In this document: positions 49,660 through 57,560 of the stretch, piece by piece
Position numbering within the stretch: position 1 is the stretch's first letter
Layout of the letters: each line of letters opens with the position of its first letter
Source: Rhodoplanes sp.
GTDB lineage: Bacteria; Pseudomonadota; Alphaproteobacteria; Rhizobiales; Xanthobacteraceae
Direction of reading: 5' to 3'
DNA: 64,000 nt
Assembly: GCF_013377085.1 (NCBI RefSeq)
Contig: NZ_JACAAX010000023.1
Span: forward strand, 1-64,000
Made by a program: the position numbers and the translations under genes
The notes under the pieces: model-generated
Databases searched by the model: none
Told to the model about the DNA's origin: nothing
Seen by the model: the letters and a program-made list of their open reading frames with translations, nothing else

Positions 49660-50373
49660 CTAAGCAACCAGGGCCGCGCTTCTCGCGAGTGCGAAATCGA
49701 CGGCGGCATCGGCATGCAGGAAGGTCGAATCGAACACCGGCAGGTCGCAATCGTCCTGCCCGATCAACAGGCCGATCTCGGTGCAGCCGAGAATCACGGC
49801 GTCGGCGCCCTTTGCCTTTCCGCGCGCGATGACATCACGGAATTTCTCACGCGAGGTGTCCTTGATCACGCCGCAGCACAGCTCGCCAAAAATCACGTCG
49901 TGCACCATGGGGCGGTCGTCGGCGTCGGGGATCAGCGCCTCGATGCCGAAGCGGCTGCGCAGGCGGGCGCGGTAAAATTCCTCTTCCATGGTGAAGCGTG
50001 TGGCGAGCAGCAGCGGCCGCGTGATCCGACGGTCCTTCAGGGGCGCCGCCGTGGCGTCGACGATGTGGAGGAGCGGCACCGAAATGGCGCGCTGCACGTC
50101 GTCGGCGAGCTTGTGCATGGTGTTGGTGCAGATCAGCACGCAGCCGGCGCCGGCCCGCTCGAGATCGCGACCGATGCCGGCGAGCACGCGCGACGCCTCC
50201 GCCCAGGCCCCCGAGCGTTGCAGCGTGACGATCTCGTCGAAATCGACCGAACGCATCAGCACGTCGGCGGAGTGCAACCCGCCGAGGCGCTCGCGCACCT
50301 GCTCGTTGATCCGCCGGTAGTACACCGCAGTGCTCTCCCAGCTCATCCCTCCGATCAGCCCGATGGTGCGCAC
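49660..50373 (-). CDS. Aspartate/glutamate racemase family protein
   Basis: A 237-residue PLP-independent racemase. IGLIGGMSWEST is the family opening; both catalytic cysteines are present (Cys82 in CTNTMH, Cys197 in GCTEIGLL). The YgeA-like group racemises aspartate, glutamate or broader amino acids. The start is GTG at 50373: AGGAGG lies just before it, and this start restores the first beta strand (VRTIGLIGG), whereas the first ATG would cut into it. It is divergent from an AsnC-type regulator, which probably controls it. Confidence 0.88.
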   Translation of the reverse strand: MRTIGLIGGMSWESTAVYYRRINEQVRERLGGLHSADVLMRSVDFDEIVTLQRSGAWAEASRVLAGIGRDLERAGAGCVLICTNTMHKLADDVQRAISVPLLHIVDATAAPLKDRRITRPLLLATRFTMEEEFYRARLRSRFGIEALIPDADDRPMVHDVIFGELCCGVIKDTSREKFRDVIARGKAKGADAVILGCTEIGLLIGQDDCDLPVFDSTFLHADAAVDFALARSAALVA

Positions 50374-50504
50374 GCCCAGCCTCCTCGCATTTCGCAATGA
50401 CCAGAGGAGTTTACGGCGGATCGCCAGCATGCGGAGCGCAAAGTCGTGCGCCTCTGGGCCTAAACTGGCAATGCAATTCGACGGATTGCGTGATAAAAGA
50501 AATA

Positions 50505-50519
50505 CGATTCCAATAATCG
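50505..50519. promoter_or_regulatory. Candidate AsnC/Lrp operator
   Basis: CGATT-CCAAT-AATCG, a 15-base site with perfect 5-base arms, lies in the divergent intergenic region 26 bases before the AsnC-type gene. Lrp-family sites are often about 15 bases with this symmetry. It is short enough to be chance. Confidence 0.3.
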
Positions 50520-50544
50520 GTCTGCTCAGGAAACAGGCATCTCG

Positions 50545-51018
50545 ATGGACCGGATCGACCAGAAAATCCTCGACCTTCTGCAGGCCGACGCCACCCTGCC
50601 CATCGCCGCCGTCGCCGAGAAGGTCGGCCTGAGCGCGGCGCCGTGCTGGCGCCGCATCAAGAAGCTCGAGGACGACGGCGTCATCCAGCGCCGGGTCGCG
50701 CTGGTCGACCGCCGCAAGGTCAACGTGCCGATGACCTTGTTCGTCTCGGTGCGCACCACCCGTCACGCGATGGAATGGGTCGACGACTTCCGCCGGATGA
50801 TCGCGGACATTGCCGAGATCGTCGAGGTGTGGCGGCTGACCGGCGACGTCGACTATCTGCTGCGCATCGTCGTGCCCGACATCGACGCCTACGACGCCGT
50901 CTACAAGCGGATGATCGACCGCGTCGAGCTCGCCGACGTCTCCTCCGCCATCGCCATGGAGGAGCTGAAATACACCACCGCGGTGCCGACGGGCTACATC
51001 GGCAAGGCGCGGGGGTGA
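50545..51018 (+). CDS. Lrp/AsnC-family transcriptional regulator
   Basis: A 157-residue regulator with an N-terminal winged HTH (MDRIDQKILDLLQADATLPI, then GLSAAPCWRRIKKLEDDGVI) and a C-terminal RAM effector domain (about 65-145, with GDVDYLLRIVVPDIDAYDAV). Such regulators bind amino acids and control nearby amino-acid genes. The divergent gene is an Asp/Glu racemase, 171 bases away between starts, so it is the likely target. Confidence 0.93.
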   Translation: MDRIDQKILDLLQADATLPIAAVAEKVGLSAAPCWRRIKKLEDDGVIQRRVALVDRRKVNVPMTLFVSVRTTRHAMEWVDDFRRMIADIAEIVEVWRLTGDVDYLLRIVVPDIDAYDAVYKRMIDRVELADVSSAIAMEELKYTTAVPTGYIGKARG

Positions 51019-51062
51019 GCCGATAGAGTAAGACAAGCGCCGCCCGCCCGACACGCGGCGTG

Positions 51063-51200
51063 ACACCTCCCCCTGGAGGGGGGAGGTCGCCGAGCAAAGC
51101 TCGGCGGGAGGGGGTGATCGGCGAAGCCGGCGTTTGCGGCTTCACGCCACCTCGGTGCGCGCTGTCGCGCGCCCCGACCCTCCCCCTCCAGGGGAGGGTG
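51063..51200. repeat. Mirrored intergenic repeat, family B, copy 3
   Basis: It begins ACACCTCCCCCTGGAGGGGG, contains GCAAAGCTCGGCGGGAGGGG and TTTGCGGCTTCACGCCACCT, and ends CCCCCTCCAGGGGAGGG. It lies between the convergent AsnC and RidA genes. Confidence 0.85.
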
Positions 51201-51216
51201 AAAACGCGCGTTCACA

Positions 51217-51726
51217 TCACTTCAGCGGCACCATCGCGGTCACGTCGATCTCGACCAGCATGCCGGGCCAGGCGAGCTGGTTGATGTTGAGGAAGGTGTG
51301 GGCCGGCAGCGGCTGGCCGGCGAAGGCCTCGGTGCGGCACGGGCCGTAGAGCGGCTGGAAGCGGATGTCGGTGACATAGGTGACCATCTTGACGACGTCG
51401 CCCATCGTCGCGCCGTTCTTCGCCAGCGCCGACTTGATCTTCTCGTAGGCGTATTTGCACTGGCCCGCGAAATCGCCGGGGTGCCGGATGGTGCCCGGCT
51501 TCGCCTCCTCGTCCTCGGCGCCGATGCCGGCCAGGAAGATCGTCTTGGCCGGGCCCGTCACGGTGACGGCTTCGGAGAAGCGGCCCTTGGTCCAATCGGC
51601 ATAGTTGTAGGTCTTCTTCTCGAAGGCGGGCGGCGTCGCGGCAGGCGCGGTCTGGGCCTGCGCCACTCCGGCGAGAGCGAGGGCGAGGGCGAACAGCACG
51701 GCAGGAACGGCAGACAGGTTCGGCAT
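51217..51726 (-). CDS. Exported RidA (YjgF)-family protein
   Basis: A 169-residue protein. Residues 1-25 are a clear signal peptide (cleavage near VAQAQ), followed by a linker and a RidA domain (about 50-169). GDFAGQCKYAYEKIKSALAK and TDIRFQPLYGPCR place the conserved Arg of RidA deaminases in PCRTEAF. Cytoplasmic RidA destroys reactive enamines made by threonine dehydratases and PLP enzymes. A periplasmic version is unusual and its substrate is unclear. The ATG at 51726 follows GGAG. Confidence 0.85.
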   Translation of the reverse strand: MPNLSAVPAVLFALALALAGVAQAQTAPAATPPAFEKKTYNYADWTKGRFSEAVTVTGPAKTIFLAGIGAEDEEAKPGTIRHPGDFAGQCKYAYEKIKSALAKNGATMGDVVKMVTYVTDIRFQPLYGPCRTEAFAGQPLPAHTFLNINQLAWPGMLVEIDVTAMVPLK

Positions 51727-51823
51727 CGTCGGCTCCAAAAATGTCGACGCGGAGCGCGTCGGGGGCGCAGCACCCGAGCAAGAACGATGCCTGGAGTCCA
51801 GGCGAACCGGCGGGACTCGACCT

Positions 51824-52843
51824 TTACGCGAGCGCGAGCAGCCCTGCCGTCACCACCACCAGGATGACGACCGTGGTCACGCTCACGGTGACCAGATGCC
51901 GCCAGCCGAGCATCCGCATGGCGGCGAGCGAGGTGCCGAGCCCGAGCGCCGAGATGGCAAGCAGCAGCATGGCATTGGTGAGCGCGACCAGCACATCCTT
52001 CACGACCGCATAGGCCGGCGCGATCGCACTCATGCCGGGCGCGACCGTGTTGACGACGCACAGCGCGAGAAACACCAGGGCGAACCCCGGCACGGGTGCC
52101 TTGGCGCTGCCGGGCGCCGCCTTCACCATCCACCAGCCGATGGCGAGGATCATGGGCAGCAGCAGGAACACGCGAAACAGCTTGACGATCACGGCCGTGT
52201 TGCCGACCGGCTCGGACACTGCATAGCCGGCGCCGACCACCTGGGCGACGTCGTGGATGGTGCCGCCGAGCAGGATGCCGGTCGCATGCGCGTCGAGGCC
52301 GAGCCCGCTCGCCAGCGGCGGATAGACCACCATGGCGAGCGTCGAGAGCGCGTTGACGGCGACCACCACGAAGGCGATGTCGGCCTCGCGGCCCGGATAG
52401 GGCGGCACCACGGTGGCCGTCGCCAGCGTCGCCGAGGCGCCGCACACGGCCGTGCCGGCGCCGGCGAGCGCGCCGAAGCCGGGCGCCATGCCCATCAGCC
52501 GGGCGCAGACGAAGCCGGCCACCACGGTCACGGCCATGGCGACCACCACCAGGGCGGCGGACGAGAGACCGAGCGCGGCGATGTCGCCGAGCGCGATGCG
52601 CAGGCCGAGCAGCGCGACCGCCCAGCGCAGGATCGTCTTCACGCACAGGACGAGGCCGCCCTGGAAGACCGGACGGGCGGCGACGCGGTTCAAGGCGATG
52701 CCGATCAGCAGCGCCAGCACCATGGCCGGGATCGGCGCGACACGGGCGACCAGCGGGGCCGCCGCAACCGCGGCGACAGCGACCACGGCCGACAATGCGA
52801 CGCCGGGCACGGCGCCGCGCAGCCACGCCACCACGGGCGTCAT
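51824..52843 (-). CDS. YeiH-family (UPF0324) membrane protein, putative sulfate exporter
   Basis: A 339-residue protein with ten or so helices. The N-terminal PIPAMVLALLIGIALN and LRIALGDIAALG, the central GAGTAVCGASA and GGTIHDVAQVVGAGY are the family hallmarks. Members are thought to export sulfate or sulfonate-derived anions, for example during taurine breakdown, but direct evidence is thin. Same strand as the exported RidA gene, about 97 bases upstream of it. Confidence 0.85.
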   Translation of the reverse strand: MTPVVAWLRGAVPGVALSAVVAVAAVAAAPLVARVAPIPAMVLALLIGIALNRVAARPVFQGGLVLCVKTILRWAVALLGLRIALGDIAALGLSSAALVVVAMAVTVVAGFVCARLMGMAPGFGALAGAGTAVCGASATLATATVVPPYPGREADIAFVVVAVNALSTLAMVVYPPLASGLGLDAHATGILLGGTIHDVAQVVGAGYAVSEPVGNTAVIVKLFRVFLLLPMILAIGWWMVKAAPGSAKAPVPGFALVFLALCVVNTVAPGMSAIAPAYAVVKDVLVALTNAMLLLAISALGLGTSLAAMRMLGWRHLVTVSVTTVVILVVVTAGLLALA

Positions 52844-53052
52844 CGCGCGAAACGGTTGCAGGAACGCCCGGACGCGGGCGACGCCTCGGTGCCGGCTGTG
52901 AGCAAGAGCCAGTCCTCGTCGTGGCGGGGAGAGCGACGGTGGGCGGCGCCTCGCGGGCGACGCATGCAGGACTTTGCTTTTAACGGACCGGCGCGACGCC
53001 CGTCAACGCGGCCGGTCGGGCGGCGACAGGCGACCGCGGATGACGGCCACGA

Positions 53053-53595
53053 TCAATTCGGCAGCAGGCGCTCGACCATGTCGCGGCACTCGCCACAGAC
53101 GCCGTAGCTGACCGCGATCGGAATTGCCGGCAGGTCGTCGAGAGTCGCCGCCTCGCACCACACGCCGTCGCGCAGGAGACGGTTGCAGGTGCTGCAGCGG
53201 AACAGCATGCGGCCGCGCGGCACGCCGCTCGCCGAGAACCGCAGCGGCGCCGCGAGCGGCAGCGGCACGGTCCGCAGCAGCCGGTAGGCCAGCAGAATCC
53301 CCTCGCCCGGTTCGGGCTCAACCGTCATCTCCATGTGGCGCTCGCGATCGGGTGAATCACAGCGGAACGGCAGCACGACGGAGCGGCCGGCATGGCGGAC
53401 CCGCCACAGCACGGTGTCCAGGAGCGCGCGCGTCGGCTCGCCGCCGACATGCACGAACAGATCGGTGCCGAGCACCCGCGCCGCCACGACGGCGGCGCCG
53501 TCGTTGTCGAGGGCAAAGCGGTCCCAAGCCCCACCCACTCCGACGATTCGATTTCGCTGGTCGAGGCGGCAGAACAGTGCGTCCGGTTCCGTCAC
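53053..53595 (-). CDS. PAS-like protein with C-terminal Cys4 motif
   Basis: A 180-residue protein. The N-terminal half (LDQRNRIVGVGGAWDRFALD) looks like a PAS sensory fold of the type found in short Rhizobiales and Methylobacterium proteins. The C-terminal half has two Cys pairs (CSTC and CGEC, with an extra Cys in GVWCEA), suggesting a zinc knuckle or redox site. The GTG at 53595 is chosen: GGAGGG lies four bases before it; the frame upstream is not coding-like. It is divergent from modB, and a regulatory role for the modBC genes is possible but unproved. Confidence 0.65.
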   Translation of the reverse strand: MTEPDALFCRLDQRNRIVGVGGAWDRFALDNDGAAVVAARVLGTDLFVHVGGEPTRALLDTVLWRVRHAGRSVVLPFRCDSPDRERHMEMTVEPEPGEGILLAYRLLRTVPLPLAAPLRFSASGVPRGRMLFRCSTCNRLLRDGVWCEAATLDDLPAIPIAVSYGVCGECRDMVERLLPN

Positions 53596-53819
53596 GTCGC
53601 CCTCCGATGCGGCGACTGCGCTCGCAGCCGGTAATGTCGGTTGGATGGAGCCCCGACGCAACCCCGGTCTATGCCGGCATAAGCCGGCGGCCGGGCTTGG
53701 CAGTCGAGCGGCCGCCACGCTATATTCGTACCGCTACAGCATCACGCCCGCCTCCGTCCCCGGATGGCGACCGACCCAGGATCCCGAATGCGGACGAGTT
53801 CGAGCGCCGGCGTGCGGCC

Positions 53820-54518
53820 ATGATGGACCTGTCGCCCGAGGAGCTGACCGCCGTCCATCTGTCGCTCCGCATCGCCGTCGTGGCGACGCTCGCCAGCCTG
53901 CCGCTCGGCGTCCTGGTCGCCTATGGGCTGGCGCGCTGGCGCTTTCCCGGCAAGGTGCTGATCGACGGGCTGGTGCATCTGCCGCTGGTGCTGCCACCGG
54001 TGGTCACCGGCTATGTGCTGCTGCTGCTGTTCGGGCGGCGCGGGCCGATCGGCGCGTTCTTGGCCGAGACCTTCGGCATCGTCTTCTCGTTCCGCTGGAC
54101 CGGCGCGGCGCTCGCCTGCGCCGTGATGGGCTTTCCCCTCATGGTGCGCGCCATCCGCCTGTCGATCGAGGCGATCGACCGGCGGCTCGAGGACGCCGCC
54201 GGCACGCTCGGCGCCAACCGGGGCTGGACCTTTGCGCTGGTGACGCTGCCGCTCGCCTTGCCCGGTCTGATGGTCGGCTCGATCCTGTGCTTCGCCAAGG
54301 CGCTCGGCGAGTTCGGCGCCACCATCACGTTCGTGTCGAACATCCCGGGCGAGACGCAGACCATCTCGGCGGCCATCTACACGCTCACCCAGAGCCCGAC
54401 CGGCGACGCCGGCGCGCTGCGCCTCACCCTCGTGTCGATCGTCATCGCGCTCGTCGCCCTGGTCCTGTCGGAGGTCGTGCAGCGTCTCGCCAACCGCAAG
54501 CTGGCGCAGTTCGAATGA
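53820..54518 (+). CDS. modB: Molybdate ABC transporter permease
   Basis: A 232-residue inner-membrane permease with five or six helices. FALVTLPLALPGLMVGSILCF then AKALGEFGATITF is the EAA-loop region of ModB, and GETQTISAAIYTLTQSP is specific to the ModB group. ATG ATG at 53820/53823 gives two adjacent start choices. It overlaps modC by 4 bases (ATGA). The modA binding-protein gene, normally upstream, is missing; the preceding gene is on the opposite strand. Confidence 0.92.
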   Translation: MMDLSPEELTAVHLSLRIAVVATLASLPLGVLVAYGLARWRFPGKVLIDGLVHLPLVLPPVVTGYVLLLLFGRRGPIGAFLAETFGIVFSFRWTGAALACAVMGFPLMVRAIRLSIEAIDRRLEDAAGTLGANRGWTFALVTLPLALPGLMVGSILCFAKALGEFGATITFVSNIPGETQTISAAIYTLTQSPTGDAGALRLTLVSIVIALVALVLSEVVQRLANRKLAQFE

Positions 54519-55612
54519 TCCAGGTCGACGCGCAAAAAAAGCTCGGGAGCTTCGACCTCGCCATCACGTTCGAGAGCGACGGCGGCATCGTCGCGCTGTT
54601 CGGCCCGTCCGGCTCCGGCAAGAGCGTGACCATCGCGCTGATCGCCGGGCTGACACGGCCCGACTCCGGCCGCATCGCGCTCGACGGAAGGCCGCTGGTC
54701 GACACCGCGGCCGGCGTCTTCGTGCCGGCGCATGCGCGCCGCATCGGCCTGGTGTTCCAGGATGCACAACTGTTCCCGCATCTCAGCGTCAGGCACAATC
54801 TGATGTTCGGCCGCTGGTTCACGCCGCGGGCCGAGCGCCGGATCGCCTTCGATCCGGTCGTCGAGACGCTCGGCATCGGCCACCTGCTCGACCGCAGGCC
54901 GGGGCGCCTTTCCGGCGGCGAGAAGCAGCGCGTCGCCATCGGCCGGGCGCTGGTCTCCTCGCCACGCCTGCTGCTGATGGACGAGCCGCTCGCCGCCCTC
55001 GATGCCGAGCGCAAGCAGGAGATCCTGCCGCTGATCGAGCGGCTGCGCGACGAGTTCCGGATCCCGATCGTCTACGTGTCGCATGCCGTCGAGGAGGTGG
55101 CGCGGCTCGCCGCCCGGGTGGTCGTGCTGGCGGGCGGACGGGTGGTGGCCTCCGGCCCGGTCGAGGACGTGTTCGGCGAAAGCATCGCCCAGGCGGGCGA
55201 GAGCCGGTTCCGCCGCGCCTCCTTCGTCACGGCCCGGGTGGACCACTACGATGCAGCCTGGGGCCTGACGGCGCTGTCGCATCCCTCCGGCACGATCTGG
55301 CTCGCCGGCCCGGCCGGCCCGCCGGGGCGCGACTGCCGCGTCGTCGTGCGGGCGACCGACGTGACGCTGGCGACGGCGCGACCGACGGGCCTGAGCGTGC
55401 GCACCGTGCTGGACGGCACGGTCGGCCGCATCGAGACCTCGGACGGGCCGCTCGCCACCGTCACGGTCGACCTCGCCGGCCACGGCCATGTGCTCGCCTC
55501 GGCGACCCGCAAGGCGCTGGACGAGCTCGGCCTCGCGCCTGGCCTGCCGGTGGTCGCCCTGATCAAGACGGTGGCGCTCGACGAGCAGTCGGTGGCGGTC
55601 GCCCCGCCCTGA
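54515..55612 (+). CDS. modC: Molybdate ABC transporter ATPase with C-terminal Mop domain
   Basis: A 365-residue ATPase. Walker A is GPSGSGKS (30-37), the signature is LSGGEKQR, Walker B is LLLMDEP, and the switch His is in YVSHAVEEV. The C-terminal ~70 residues (DGTVGRIETSDGPLATVTVD then LAGHGHVLAS) form the TOBE/Mop domain that binds molybdate and halts transport. Overlap with modB indicates translational coupling. Supply of molybdate fits the two molybdoenzymes in the window. Confidence 0.93.
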   Translation: MIQVDAQKKLGSFDLAITFESDGGIVALFGPSGSGKSVTIALIAGLTRPDSGRIALDGRPLVDTAAGVFVPAHARRIGLVFQDAQLFPHLSVRHNLMFGRWFTPRAERRIAFDPVVETLGIGHLLDRRPGRLSGGEKQRVAIGRALVSSPRLLLMDEPLAALDAERKQEILPLIERLRDEFRIPIVYVSHAVEEVARLAARVVVLAGGRVVASGPVEDVFGESIAQAGESRFRRASFVTARVDHYDAAWGLTALSHPSGTIWLAGPAGPPGRDCRVVVRATDVTLATARPTGLSVRTVLDGTVGRIETSDGPLATVTVDLAGHGHVLASATRKALDELGLAPGLPVVALIKTVALDEQSVAVAPP

Positions 55613-55876
55613 CCCGGGCCGACGTGCGGCCGTTCAGGCGGCGCCCGTTCACAAGCGCCTCACCACACCGTGATCCGCCGCCGCCAAACCATCCGGCCGG
55701 CTCGCGCCACTAAACAAGGGCGCCGCGGCGCGAAACCGCATCGGCGCAGACGTGTCGGCGCACCCTCCCGGAGGTGCGCCGGAACGCCCGACGACCTTCT
55801 GCATTGACTCGGTATCGCCTACGGCGCGGGCCGGCGATACCGCCAACCCCCGTGGCAAGACGCTCAGGAGCAGATC

Positions 55877-56332
55877 ATGCGATTCGTGAACACCAAGACG
55901 GTGGCGGCCCTCGCGCTCGCGGGCGCCCTCGCGGTCACCACCACGGTGGCCGAGGCCCGCAACGGCCGGTTCCTGGCCGCGGCCGGTGTCGGCCTCGCGG
56001 CGGGCGCCATCATCGGTGCCGCCGCGTCGGCGAACGCCTATCGGGGCGGCTACTATCGCAGCGGCTACTATGGAGGCGGCTACGGCTATGCGCCCAGCTA
56101 CGGCTATGCGCCCAGCTACGGCTACGCGCCCAGCTACGGTTTTGTCGCGCAGCCGGCTTGGGGGGGCTACCAGCAGGGCTATAACGGCTACGCCTACGCC
56201 CCCGGCTACAACGGCTACGCCTATGCGCCGGGTTACCGGAGCGTCGGCTGGGGCGGCGGCTGGAACAACGGCTGGGGCCAGAGCAACTGCCCGGTCCGCG
56301 GCGCCTATCGGCCCGACTACAGCCAGTGCTGA
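55877..56332 (+). CDS. Exported Tyr/Gly-repeat protein
   Basis: A 151-residue protein. It has a signal peptide (about 1-27, ending AEA) and a glycine-zipper segment (AAGVGLAAGAIIGAAASANA, about 34-53), then low-complexity Tyr/Gly repeats: three copies of YGYAPS and two of GYNGYAYAP. The end (CPVRGAYRPDYSQC) has two cysteines. Such small envelope proteins are common in Rhizobiales and of unknown role. The direct DNA repeats (near 56084-56140 and 56180-56235) invite slippage in copy number. Confidence 0.75.
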   Translation: MRFVNTKTVAALALAGALAVTTTVAEARNGRFLAAAGVGLAAGAIIGAAASANAYRGGYYRSGYYGGGYGYAPSYGYAPSYGYAPSYGFVAQPAWGGYQQGYNGYAYAPGYNGYAYAPGYRSVGWGGGWNNGWGQSNCPVRGAYRPDYSQC

Positions 56333-56355
56333 TCCAAGCGTCATGACGTGACACT

Positions 56356-56388
56356 GCGGGAAGGCGGGCGCGAGCCCGCCTTCCTCGC
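56356..56388. terminator. Stem-loop terminator between convergent genes
   Basis: A perfect 11-bp stem (GGAAGGCGGGC at 56359-56369, mirrored at 56374-56384) with the 4-base loop GCGA. It lies between the Tyr/Gly-repeat gene and the convergent Bug gene. There is only a weak T-rich tail, so it may be a factor-dependent or bidirectional terminator. Confidence 0.65.
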
Positions 56389-56413
56389 TTGCGGCCGTGG
56401 CACCACACCCGCC

Positions 56414-57427
56414 CTACTCCGCCTTGATCCCGGCGTCCTTGATCACCTTCGACCACTTGGTCTCCTCGCGGTCGATGTCGGCGGCGTACTCCTCGGGCGT
56501 GCTCGGCAGCACCTCGGCACCCTCGACGGCGAGCCGGGCTTTCAGATCGGGCGAGTCCAGCGCGGCGCGCAGCGCCTTGTTGAGCGTGTCGATGATCGGC
56601 CGCGGCGTGCCGGCCGGCGCCAACAGGCCGTAGCGCAGCACGACCTCGTAGCCCGGCAGCCCGGTTTCCGACACGGTCGGCACCTCCGGCATCAGGGACG
56701 ACCGCGTCGCGCTCGTCACGGCGAGCGCCCGCAGGGCACCGTGATCGATCAGCGCATGCACGGCCGGGATCGGCGTGAACGACATCTTGATATGGCCGCC
56801 GATCAGATCGTTGAGCACCGGCCCCGAGCCCCGGTACGGTATATGGGTGAGCTTGGCGCCCGACATGGCGACAAACAGCTCGCCGGCGATGTGCGTCACC
56901 GTGCCGACGCCGGCGGAGCCGTAGCCGATCTGACCGGGCCTTTGTTTGGCGAGATCGATGAGCGCGCCGGCCGAGGCCACATCGAAGCTCGGATGCACCA
57001 CCAGCACGGCAGGCGCCGAGCCAATCATCCCCACGGCTGCAAAGTCCTTGCGCGGATCGAAGCCGGCGTTGGGATAGAGGCTGGGACCGATGGCGATGGT
57101 GCCCGAATAGCCGAACAGCAGCGTGTAGCCGTCCGGCGTCGCCCGGGTGAAGCTGCGCGCCGCGACCGTGCCGCCGGCACCGCCCCGATTGTCGATGACG
57201 ATCTGCTGGCCGAGCAGCTCGCTCATCTTCTCGCCGACCAGACGGCCGACGATACTGGTGCTGCCGCCCGGCGGGAACGGGACGATCAGGGTGATGGGAC
57301 GCGACGGATAGTCCTGCGGCTGGGCCAGAGCCGGCACCGCCGCCAGCGCCACCGCCGCGGCAAGGCACAGACCGACCGACCGACGTGTCGGTGCGCGCGT
57401 GGATGCGGTTCGACCGCGTGTCGTCAT
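56414..57427 (-). CDS. Bug/TctC-family receptor, probable tricarballylate or related acid
   Basis: A 337-residue periplasmic binding protein with a signal peptide (cleavage near ALAQ). The Bug opening is YPSRPITLIVPFPPGGSTSI, with RATPDGYTLLFGYS. It is the gene directly after the TcuA-like flavoprotein on the same strand (133-base gap), which links it to uptake of that enzyme's substrate. GGAGGTGACTC precedes ATG. The TctAB membrane genes are not in the window. Confidence 0.9.
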   Translation of the reverse strand: MTTRGRTASTRAPTRRSVGLCLAAAVALAAVPALAQPQDYPSRPITLIVPFPPGGSTSIVGRLVGEKMSELLGQQIVIDNRGGAGGTVAARSFTRATPDGYTLLFGYSGTIAIGPSLYPNAGFDPRKDFAAVGMIGSAPAVLVVHPSFDVASAGALIDLAKQRPGQIGYGSAGVGTVTHIAGELFVAMSGAKLTHIPYRGSGPVLNDLIGGHIKMSFTPIPAVHALIDHGALRALAVTSATRSSLMPEVPTVSETGLPGYEVVLRYGLLAPAGTPRPIIDTLNKALRAALDSPDLKARLAVEGAEVLPSTPEEYAADIDREETKWSKVIKDAGIKAE

Positions 57428-57560
57428 GAGTCACCTCCAGCAATGCGTTTCGTCCCATCGCGCACAGCCGGACCCTTTTTGGATCTCTCGGTCGCTGCGT
57501 CGTGCCGTCAGTCGCACTCCGTCGCACGGTGCCTGTGCTCCGCGCGAAAACCGCCCGTCG

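Noticed and set aside
47256-49832. An 858-codon plus-strand frame opposite the BisC-like gene
   Set aside because: No motif and strongly biased composition; it is the shadow of a complete enzyme.
3398-51200. CRISPR array or insertion-sequence ends for the repeats
   Set aside because: The repeats are single, far apart and mirrored, without regular spacers, transposase genes or target duplications.
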